The position numbers were made by a program, and so were the translations under genes. From an uncultured Prevotellaceae bacterium (GTDB taxonomy: Bacteria; Bacteroidota; Bacteroidia; Bacteroidales; Bacteroidaceae), in contig CADADN010000011.1 in the NCBI GenBank assembly GCA_902786665.1, forward strand, positions 1 to 64,000: a stretch of 64,000 nt of DNA. The letters are read 5' to 3'. Under the pieces are notes generated by a model, which saw nothing but the letters and a program-made list of their open reading frames with translations, searched no databases and had not been told where the DNA came from. Positions 34,500 through 42,040 of the stretch are shown one piece after another. Within the stretch, counting starts at the first letter, position 1, and each line of letters starts with the position of its first letter.

Positions 34500-35213
34500 T
34501 TATGACAGCTGTTTGAGGCCTTCAGCGTAGTCTTGCTCGATGGTCTGCATGGCCTCGTCAAACTCCATGCCGAAGACTTTCACGCCCAGGGGTTTGATGT
34601 TGGTGTACATGATATCGAGGATTTCGTTGTGCGCCTTGTTGAGGTCTTTCACTGTCTCTGCTTCCGCCATGACATCCACGAGACGTTCCACTTCGGCGAT
34701 GTAGGCTTTCGCGGAGGCGTTGTCGGCTCTCTTGCTCTCTCTTGGAGAGGTTTTAGACGAGGTCTTGGTTTCCTTGCTGGTCTTGGTGGTTTTGCTGTTT
34801 TTCGTCTTCGTAGAGGTGCGTTTCCTTGGCTTTGTCTCCTCTTCCTCCATCTCCTCTTCCTCTACGGTCACCGTCTTGGAGAAATGCTTGGCGATGAAGA
34901 AGGCGGCGATGCCTGCGACGATGGCAATGGCACACATCACGACGAAGAGGTTGAAGTTTTGCATCGAGATGCCCAGAAAGTAGCCGAGAGCTCCTATCAG
35001 CGCAGTGGTGCCGAGCCCCCAAAGCAGTGCCGCACCCACCTTGGTTTTGTTATATACGCCTGTCCCCTTGATGTTGGTGTTGAAATAGGCACCTTTCTTG
35101 CTGATGTTGAGTTTCGCGCCTTTGGGTCCGATGGAGACGCTCGCGCCTGACTTGTTGAGGTTGAGTGTCACCCAAGGCAGGATTTTGATGGTTTTTCTGA
35201 AATAGGTTGGCAT
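34500..35213 (-). CDS. DUF4236 domain membrane protein
   Basis: A 237-residue protein. The first 55 residues carry the DUF4236 sequence (KILPWVTLNLNKSGASVSIG then GAKLNISKKGAYFNTNI), then two membrane helices (about 61-83 and 87-110), a Lys/Thr/Ser-rich linker (about 120-165) and a helical C-terminal domain (about 165-237) reminiscent of a coiled coil. The family function is unknown; membrane location is inferred. It reads leftward with the Cu-type ATPase behind it, separated by 86 bp of repeats. Confidence 0.85.
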   Translation of the reverse strand: MPTYFRKTIKILPWVTLNLNKSGASVSIGPKGAKLNISKKGAYFNTNIKGTGVYNKTKVGAALLWGLGTTALIGALGYFLGISMQNFNLFVVMCAIAIVAGIAAFFIAKHFSKTVTVEEEEMEEEETKPRKRTSTKTKNSKTTKTSKETKTSSKTSPRESKRADNASAKAYIAEVERLVDVMAEAETVKDLNKAHNEILDIMYTNIKPLGVKVFGMEFDEAMQTIEQDYAEGLKQLS

Positions 35214-35290
35214 ATTTTTAGACTTTTAGTTTTTAGACTTTTTTTAGTTTTAGACTTTAGAATTTAGACTTTGTACTTTGGAATTTGGTA
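35214..35290. repeat. TTTTAGACTT tandem array
   Basis: Six to seven degenerate units (TTTTTAGAC, TTTAGACTTT, AATTTAGACTTT) between the DUF4236 start and the end of the Cu-type ATPase gene. Confidence 0.7.
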
Positions 35291-35299
35291 AAAAGTTTT

Positions 35300-37264
35300 C
35301 TAAGTCCATTTCAGTCTTAGGCTGTTGAGGATGACGCTGATGCTTGAGCACGCCATCATGGCACTTGCCCAAGCGGGGGTGATTTGGAAGTCGATGCCTG
35401 CGAGATGTGCCGCCCCCGCCGCCAATGGGATGCTCACCACGTTGTAGATGAATGCCCAGAAGAGGTTTTGCCTCACCATGTCCACGGTTTTGCGACTCAT
35501 CTCGAGGGCTTGCGGTATGCGTCTGAGGTCGTCGCCCATGAGTGTCATTTGCGCCACGTCGATGGCCACGTCGGTGCCTTTGGCCATTGCGATGCTCACG
35601 TCGGCCCTTGCGAGTGCTTGCGAGTCGTTGACGCCGTCGCCCACCATGGCCACGCAGTGCCCTTGTTGTTGGAGTTCCTTCACGAGGTCTTCCTTGTCTT
35701 GTGGTTTGACGCGGCTTCTCACTTGTTTGATGCCAGCCTTCCTTGCCCAGTATGCTGTCGCCTCTTCCTTGTCGCCGCTCATGAGGTAGACCTCCACACC
35801 CATGTCGTGCAGTTGGCTGATGGCCTCTTGTGCGTGAGGCTTGAGGTTTTCCCTTTGTTCCGGTGCGAGGGTGTCGGCCTTGGTGAAGTCGATGTCGGGA
35901 TTGGGGTGGGTGAGCGTCCCTGTCTTGTCCATCACCATGGCGTCCACCTTCCTGATGCGCTCGAGGGCTGCTGCGTCCTTGACGAGGATGTTTTGCTTTG
36001 CCGCCTTGCCTATGCCCACCATCAGCGCCGTGGGAGTGGCGAGTCCGAGTGCGCAGGGACAGGCGACGACGAGTACGGCGACGGCCGATATGATGGCTTG
36101 CGGCAGGGCCTGGGTGCCACCCGCCACCCACCAGGCGATGAAGGTGACGAGTGCGGCGGCTGCCACCACGGGTACGAAGACCCGTGCGATGCGGTCCACG
36201 GTGCGTTGCACCGGTGCCTTGCTGCCCTGTGCTTCCTCCACCATCTTGATGATGTGAGCCAGTGTGGTGTCGTCTCCGGTCTTTTTTGCTCTCAGCCGCA
36301 GCCGTCCCTGGCTGAGCATGGTGCCTGCGAGGGTGTCGCTGCCTGTTTGTTTCAGTGCTGGCGAGGGTTCTCCTGTCACCATCGACTCGTCGACGTATGC
36401 ACCGTCTTCTTTCATGAAACTGGTGGCCCATGTCACGGTGCCGTCGACAGGAATGCGGTCGCCGGCGCTCACCTCCACCACGTCGCCGCGCTCGATGGTG
36501 GCGATGGGCACCTCTTCGATGACAGCCTGTTTGGTGCCGTCGTCTGTGGTTTTCTCTCCCTTGTAGATGCGTGCGGTCTTGGGTGTCATCCCGATGAGTT
36601 GGCTGATGGCGCTTGCCGTGGCCTTCCGGGTGCGCTGTTCGATGAGTCTTCCGGTGAGTACGAAGGTGATGATCATCACCGAGGCATCGAAATAGGTGTG
36701 CCACTCCATGCCTCTCGCTCCCCATGTGCTTTCACCCCAGAAAGTGTTGTAGGCGCTGAAGAGCCATGCGATGCCGGTGCTGAGGGCCACGAGGGTGTCC
36801 ATGGCCGGCATGCGGTGGATGATTTGCCGCCAGGCGTTGAGGTAGAAGGTCTTCCCGCAGTAGATGATGCAGGCGAGTGAGAGCAGCAGTGCGGTCTGGT
36901 TTTTTTCCGAGGTTCCTAGATTTCCTAGTATTCCTAGTTCTCCTAGGCATCCTAGTCCGATGGTCATGACGAGGATGGCTATCAGCCATGCGACGAGTGT
37001 CTGCCTTTTCAGCAGGGTGTATTCGCGTTGCTCCAACTCCTCCACGCGGCGGTCGTCCTCAATGACGAGGTCGAAGCCGATGGCGTTCACCTCGCGCTTT
37101 ATGTCCTCGGGTGTGACGGCTTGTTCGTCCCATTCCACGGTGGCGGTGCGTGTGGGTAGTGACACGCTGGCCGACGTGACGCCGTTGATGCTTTGCAGCT
37201 TTCGTTCCACGTTGGCGGCACAAGCGGCGCATGCCATGCCTACGACAGGGATTTTTCTTTTCAT
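35300..37264 (-). CDS. P1B-1 type copper ATPase lacking the nucleotide-binding domain
   Basis: A 654-residue membrane protein with an N-terminal HMA domain (VGMACAACAANVERK), TGEP near residue 295, CPC near 403, the phosphorylation motif DKTGT near 444 and GDGVND near 541. The last helices carry YN (FWAFIYNVVS) and MACSS, the Cu(I) signature. Between DKTGT and the SGD motif there are only about 53 residues where a full pump has well over 100: the N-domain with its HP motif, which binds ATP, is missing. The zinc-type ATPase in this window has it. Whether this protein still hydrolyses ATP is open. A short CCTAG array sits inside its coding sequence. Confidence 0.9.
   Translation of the reverse strand: MKRKIPVVGMACAACAANVERKLQSINGVTSASVSLPTRTATVEWDEQAVTPEDIKREVNAIGFDLVIEDDRRVEELEQREYTLLKRQTLVAWLIAILVMTIGLGCLGELGILGNLGTSEKNQTALLLSLACIIYCGKTFYLNAWRQIIHRMPAMDTLVALSTGIAWLFSAYNTFWGESTWGARGMEWHTYFDASVMIITFVLTGRLIEQRTRKATASAISQLIGMTPKTARIYKGEKTTDDGTKQAVIEEVPIATIERGDVVEVSAGDRIPVDGTVTWATSFMKEDGAYVDESMVTGEPSPALKQTGSDTLAGTMLSQGRLRLRAKKTGDDTTLAHIIKMVEEAQGSKAPVQRTVDRIARVFVPVVAAAALVTFIAWWVAGGTQALPQAIISAVAVLVVACPCALGLATPTALMVGIGKAAKQNILVKDAAALERIRKVDAMVMDKTGTLTHPNPDIDFTKADTLAPEQRENLKPHAQEAISQLHDMGVEVYLMSGDKEEATAYWARKAGIKQVRSRVKPQDKEDLVKELQQQGHCVAMVGDGVNDSQALARADVSIAMAKGTDVAIDVAQMTLMGDDLRRIPQALEMSRKTVDMVRQNLFWAFIYNVVSIPLAAGAAHLAGIDFQITPAWASAMMACSSISVILNSLRLKWT
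36911..36956 (-). repeat. CCTAG array inside the Cu-type ATPase gene
   Basis: About five units of the intergenic CCTAG family, period mostly 9 bp, lying within the reading frame and translated as Leu-Gly-X steps (GCLGELGILGNLG) between the second membrane helix pair. Confidence 0.8.
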
Positions 37265-37267
37265 GGG

Positions 37268-37398
37268 GGCTTTTTAGGAGGGGTAGGAGGTTTTAGGAGC
37301 GAGTAGGAGGTTTTAGGAGCGAGTAGGAGGTTTTAGGAGAGACTAGGAGGTCTTAGGATTTCCTAGAACCTCCTAAAACCTCCTATTATCTCCTATTA
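37268..37398. repeat. TAGGAGGTTTT tandem array
   Basis: Units of about 20 bp (TAGGAGGTTTTAGGAGCGAG) repeated three to four times, then inverted-type CCTAGAACCTCCTAAAACC units. It fills the gap between the CotH-type gene and the Cu-type ATPase start. Confidence 0.85.
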
Positions 37399-37402
37399 TC
37401 TC

Positions 37403-40400
37403 CTATTTCTTGACAAACTTGCAAGACTTGCTTTGTCCGTTTTCGTCTGTCACTCTTGCTATGTAGCAGCCGTCGGAGAGGTGGTCGATGGAAAGCTCGG
37501 CATATCCACCCTGCAGACGGCCTTTGAGCTGACCCATCGACTGTCCTGCGAGGTTATGGATTTCCACCTGGATGTCGCCGTCCTGCTTGCTGCGCACGAT
37601 GAGTTTGTCGATGACATAGCGTGCTGTCAGGTCGTTGGTGGCGAGCATTGTCGGCGTATCGATGCCGGTGGAGTAGGGCTGCTCTACATTGACAGCATAG
37701 CTGCTGGTGATGTTGGTCTTCTCGATGGTGGGGAAGCTGAGCACCTGCACGGTGTTGCATCCGTCGGGATATCTACCCACCGTCTCGTCCTTTTGGTGCT
37801 TGGGATAGGTGAGGATGTCGCTCCATGAGCCGTCGGCGGCAGAGAGCATCATGTCGCCACCGTCGGCATCCAGTTTGAAGGAGGCGTGCAACTGGCTGAC
37901 GGGTTCCAACTTGTCGCACCAGATGATGAGGTGTCCGTGTGGCGGGATGATGGTGTTGGCTGCTGTCTCGCCTTTGTCGATTACATATTTGTGGGGTTTC
38001 TCCAGGTTGTCTGTGAGATACATTCCAGCCACGTCGATGGGTTGGTCGGTGGTGTTGTAGAGTTCCACCCAGTCGTTGCGTTTCCAGTACTCGTTGACAA
38101 AGATGTCGTTGGCGGCGCTCACCTCGTTGATACGCACGGGTGTGAAGCCTTTTTCGAGTCGTTCTTCCTCGGTCATGGGTTTGAAGCAGGCTTTCAGCGT
38201 CATCTTGTTGTCTGTGGGCAGGCTGACGACGGACTCTGTGGAGAAGTATCCGCTGGCGTTGTTTTTCTTCCAACCGTCGAAGACGTAGCCGGCCGGAGCC
38301 TTCGCTTCCAGTTGGGCGGGAGCGAAGAGGTAGCCCTTGAAGACGGCGCATGGCACCTCGAGACCGTTGACGTAGAGGTAGGCGCCCTGGGTGTCGGCGG
38401 TGATGGTCACTTCCTGTCTCTTTGCAGAGGATAGTTGCATGGGTTTGAAACTCTGCATCTTCTGTGTCACCATCGCGTTGCGCGACTTGAGTTGTAGCTT
38501 GATGACGTTGGCGGAGCCGTCGGGCGACCTCCATCCTTCCAGTTGCATCATCGGGCGCACCCTGTCGGCCAGTTCGTCGACGATGGCGGTGCCGCGCTCC
38601 GTTTCGAATACGCTGCCGCCGATGAGGCAGTAGGTGTCGATGAATTTCTTACGGAACTCGTCGTTCTTGAGCATGTTGAGGAAGAAAGTGACGATTTTGA
38701 TTTCCTCATACCGCTCTTCGTTGGTGTCGTAGATGTAGTTGAAGGTGTGCCACTGGTCCGCGGCGAATTCGGCGAAGGGGTCGTCGTATTTGAAGGCGTA
38801 GTCGAGGTCGAAGGTGACGAAGCGGTACCTGCCGTTGTCCTGGTTGCGGAAGCCCTTGATGTTGTTGTGGGGCCAGTCGTTGGAGCCGAGGAAGAGTTCG
38901 ATGGCCATGTAGTTGAGGAACTCGTCGATGTCGAGGATTTGCTTGAGCTCCTCATATGCTGCGGGGTCGGGAGCTGCCGCCCCGAGTTCGTAGATGCGGT
39001 CGAGCACCTCCGGTGTTCCCACCATGAAGACGACGTTGGAGTCGGCGCTCATCTCGAACATGTCGATGAATTTGTCGTCATAGCCCCAGTTGGACTCCAC
39101 GAATTTCTTGTTGTTGGGCTCCCTCATGTTGAGCACGCCCTTCATCTGTCCGTTGACATATTCGATGACGGGGACGTATGACTGCAGGTCGAGGTTGATG
39201 CCGGCGCGCTGGATGATGGTCTGCAGCGCGGGGTCCATGAATCGGCTGCCGCCGTTCTCCCACACGTCGTTGCCTCCGTTGCGCAGGAGAATCACCTTGT
39301 TCTTGATGTAAGGTTTCTGTGGGAAGAAGACGTAGTCGAGGCTGTTCTGTCCGTCGAATTCCTTGCCCGACTTGAGTTTGAACGACCTTGGGTTGGCGGA
39401 GCGTGTCCATCCTCCTGAGACGGAGATTTCCACGTCCTGGTTGATGGTCATCACGCCTTCCGGGGTGATGAAGGAGAAGTTGACGGGTCGCTCCCAGTCC
39501 ATGTTGTAGTTGCGTGGTTGCGACTGTCCGTTTCCGGTTCTTCCGTTGGTGCCGTCGGTGTCGATGCCCCATTTGTTGTCGGAGAAATACCTCTTGTCGC
39601 CTACGATGGATACGACGGGTATGGTGTATTGGTCGTTGGTCTTGATGTATGAGCGTGTGACGGGCACGCTAGGCAGGTAACCGTCCTGGAAGAGTCGGAA
39701 GGTGTAGTTGGTGGTGTTGCTGACGGTGAATTTGCCGTCGGTGCTGACATTGCTGCTGGGGGTGTCTTCCCCATGGTATGACTCCCACGAGACATCGTCG
39801 AAATAGAAGTTGTTTTCCGTCCCTCTCATCTCGTTGAGGTTGAAGGCGATGGTCTGCAGGGTGCTGGGACCGCCGCCTCCCCACCAGCCGCCACCGCCGC
39901 TGCCCGACTGTTCCTGGGTGACGGAACCTTCATATACGATTTCCTGCCATTCGGTGGTGACGTTGTATCCGTTGTCGAGCATCTGCCAGGTGATGTAGTT
40001 GCCGGGGGTGGAGTGTGCCTGCACGGAGATGTGGCAGGCCTTGTCGGCGCGCACCTTCATCTTGAAGCGGTATTTCTCGTTGGCGTTCCACACATGGTCG
40101 GGGGTGTATACGAAGAACTGTGTGTCCCAGTCCTGCGAGGGGTTGGCGATGGCGTGCACCTTCACGCCTCGCGTGCCGTTGTATCCTGCTCCGTCGATGA
40201 TCTTGGTGTTGAACGCTCCGTTCTCGTTGCCGTCCTTCCCCACGAGGGAGGTGACGTCGTCACCCTCGCAGTCGCCGTTGACAACGTAGTCGGTCCAGTC
40301 GTTGGCCGCCTGTCCTTGCTTGGGCTTCTGCGGCAGGCTGCCGTCGGTGGTGTATGCCAGGGTGGCGCCTTCGGGGATGGTGACTTGGAAGGAGAAGTTG

Positions 40401-40915
40401 CTGGTGAAGACCTTGCTGTCGACGCTGACGACGGGGGCGTCGAGGCGTTGGTCGGCGAACTCCGCCGTGGCGTTGGTCTTGCCGGGTGTGGCGTCGGCCG
40501 TCCATCCCCAGTCGCCTGTGCCGTCGGTCTTGCGTGCCCAGGAGGTGCGGCTCATCGCCTCGGGGTATTCCTCGCTGGTGACCAGCTGTCCGTTCTTGTC
40601 GCTGAGGAGGATGGTGCCGCCCTCGCAGTCGAGTTTGAAGGGGCCTTGGTTGGTCTTGATGTTATGGGAACCCAGCCACACCACCTTGAAACCCTTGGCG
40701 GGGACGGTGCCCACGTCGCCGGGCATTCGCCACAGGGTGGGGTTGTTGGGGTCGTCGCTGAGGTACATGCCGCCGAGGTCGACGGCTTGGTCGCCGGGGT
40801 TGTAAATCTCAATCCAACTGTCGAAATTGGTGGCTGGACTCATGGCCGTCCCGACGTTGGAGGCCATGATTTCATTGATGATGAGTACTACTTCTAGTAA
40901 AGTTGATAAAAGCAT
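37403..40915 (-). CDS. Lamin-tail / CotH-kinase surface protein with type IX sorting domain
   Basis: An 1170-residue secreted or surface protein. Order: short hydrophobic N-terminus, lamin-tail domain (about 10-150) with INEIMASNVG and DSWIEIYNPG; a beta-sandwich (about 205-375); a CotH-type atypical kinase domain (about 430-830) with PVVSIVGDKRYF, the NDWPHNNIKGF segment and the metal-binding DLDYAF near 705; a second lamin-tail-like domain (about 925-1075); and a C-terminal type IX secretion sorting domain (about 1090-1170) with EIHNLAGQSMGQL. CotH kinases phosphorylate proteins, but the substrate is unknown. The paralogue at 42041 shares most of the sequence but ends in a dockerin. A -7 element is found upstream. 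Confidence 0.9.
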   Translation of the reverse strand: MLLSTLLEVVLIINEIMASNVGTAMSPATNFDSWIEIYNPGDQAVDLGGMYLSDDPNNPTLWRMPGDVGTVPAKGFKVVWLGSHNIKTNQGPFKLDCEGGTILLSDKNGQLVTSEEYPEAMSRTSWARKTDGTGDWGWTADATPGKTNATAEFADQRLDAPVVSVDSKVFTSNFSFQVTIPEGATLAYTTDGSLPQKPKQGQAANDWTDYVVNGDCEGDDVTSLVGKDGNENGAFNTKIIDGAGYNGTRGVKVHAIANPSQDWDTQFFVYTPDHVWNANEKYRFKMKVRADKACHISVQAHSTPGNYITWQMLDNGYNVTTEWQEIVYEGSVTQEQSGSGGGGWWGGGGPSTLQTIAFNLNEMRGTENNFYFDDVSWESYHGEDTPSSNVSTDGKFTVSNTTNYTFRLFQDGYLPSVPVTRSYIKTNDQYTIPVVSIVGDKRYFSDNKWGIDTDGTNGRTGNGQSQPRNYNMDWERPVNFSFITPEGVMTINQDVEISVSGGWTRSANPRSFKLKSGKEFDGQNSLDYVFFPQKPYIKNKVILLRNGGNDVWENGGSRFMDPALQTIIQRAGINLDLQSYVPVIEYVNGQMKGVLNMREPNNKKFVESNWGYDDKFIDMFEMSADSNVVFMVGTPEVLDRIYELGAAAPDPAAYEELKQILDIDEFLNYMAIELFLGSNDWPHNNIKGFRNQDNGRYRFVTFDLDYAFKYDDPFAEFAADQWHTFNYIYDTNEERYEEIKIVTFFLNMLKNDEFRKKFIDTYCLIGGSVFETERGTAIVDELADRVRPMMQLEGWRSPDGSANVIKLQLKSRNAMVTQKMQSFKPMQLSSAKRQEVTITADTQGAYLYVNGLEVPCAVFKGYLFAPAQLEAKAPAGYVFDGWKKNNASGYFSTESVVSLPTDNKMTLKACFKPMTEEERLEKGFTPVRINEVSAANDIFVNEYWKRNDWVELYNTTDQPIDVAGMYLTDNLEKPHKYVIDKGETAANTIIPPHGHLIIWCDKLEPVSQLHASFKLDADGGDMMLSAADGSWSDILTYPKHQKDETVGRYPDGCNTVQVLSFPTIEKTNITSSYAVNVEQPYSTGIDTPTMLATNDLTARYVIDKLIVRSKQDGDIQVEIHNLAGQSMGQLKGRLQGGYAELSIDHLSDGCYIARVTDENGQSKSCKFVKK

Positions 40916-40951
40916 GGATGGTTGATTTGGTATTCAGTATGATAACAGTGT

Positions 40952-40960
40952 GCAAAGGTA
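40952..40960 (-). promoter_or_regulatory. -7 promoter element of the first CotH-type gene
   Basis: On the minus strand this reads TACCTTTGC, 36 bp upstream of the ATG at 40915. Confidence 0.55.
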
Positions 40961-41318
40961 CGGAGTTTTCGTGTCTTCCATCATTCACCTTGTATCATAT
41001 CTTATACATAATGTATCATAGAAGGATGCTTTTCTTTACGAAAAGCGTCTTTTAGTGGCGATTTTTTACAAATCATCTCCTTGAAATTAAACATCAATTG
41101 CCGAGTATTAGGGTTGATGGATAATTAATGGAAAATTCATGGTTAGGGTGTCAAAAAATAAGGTTGGATGATTTTTTACATATAATTTCCATATAATTAT
41201 CTTATAATTTTTAATGATTATCCCCAAACATCCATATGACAATCATTATCTTGTTGTCACACGTCCACGGAAGTGCACACCGCTTTTTGCACCGTCGTTG
41301 TAAAACTTCCCCCGAAGT

Positions 41319-41880
41319 CGTAGGGGCGGGTCTTGTGCCCGCCCGAATGTCAACGGCGTCAAAGGTGGCAAGTTCACCAGCAAGAAAAACGGTGCAAGCA
41401 TCTTCTTGCCTGCGGCGGGCTCCACTGGAGTAACGGCCTCTACGGCGCCGGCCCTTGTGCAAACAACGCCGCAGCGCAAAATAACGTGTGTTGTGACCGT
41501 GATGGCATGGGGGTGTGGTGTAGGGGGCGACGCTTCCCAGCGTCGCCGTGGTTTGCTCCGCCGTTTGCGAATCCTCTGTAAGTGAACTCATTCAACTCCC
41601 CAAGACTTTGTTGATGGCCTTTTGGTCACGGCTTCTTGTTCACGGCCTTTTGTTCACGGCGACGCTTGGAAGCGTCGCCCCCTAAGTGCGTCCACGGTTT
41701 TCATACATGAAGCAAGTGCCTACGACTTCGGGGAACAGTTTGGCGTTCGGGCGGGCACAAGACCCGCCCCTACAACTTCGAGGGTGGGTGTGCACCTAGT
41801 TATCAATTTTCAATCTTATAGACCCACCCCTACGACTTCGGGGGACATTCTTGGCGTGGCGACGCTAGGAAGCGTCGCCC
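41319..41880. repeat. Cluster of GC-rich hairpin repeats
   Basis: Between the two CotH-type genes (40961-42040) no gene is supported. Hairpins GGGCGGG/CCCGCCC lie at 41324-41344 and 41749-41769 in opposite orientation, and GGCGACGCT/AGCGTCGCC hairpins at 41526-41547, 41658-41679 and 41858-41879. The last two are exactly 200 bp apart and are followed by matching sequence (CCCCCTA..GTGCGTC then ATGAAGCAA..TGCCTAC), so a 200-bp unit is duplicated in tandem. Confidence 0.8.
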
Positions 41881-42040
41881 CCTAGGTGCGTCAGGGGGTT
41901 CATGCATGAAGCAAATGCCTACAGTTTGCACCATGTTGTTGCACGCTACGATATGAGGGCGGTGCGATATCTCCTTGGGGAGGGGATATCACACCGCCTT
42001 TATGATGCTTTTCCTATATTTTCAGCACGTATTACTTTTC

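Noticed and set aside
35384-36880. 498-codon antisense frame across the Cu-type ATPase
   Set aside because: Mirror of a recognisable P-type ATPase; Cys/His-rich low-quality translation with no motif.
41211-41885. Several frames of 65-126 codons in the CotH intergenic gap
   Set aside because: They consist of GC-rich hairpin repeats, overlap one another and lack promoters or recognisable motifs.
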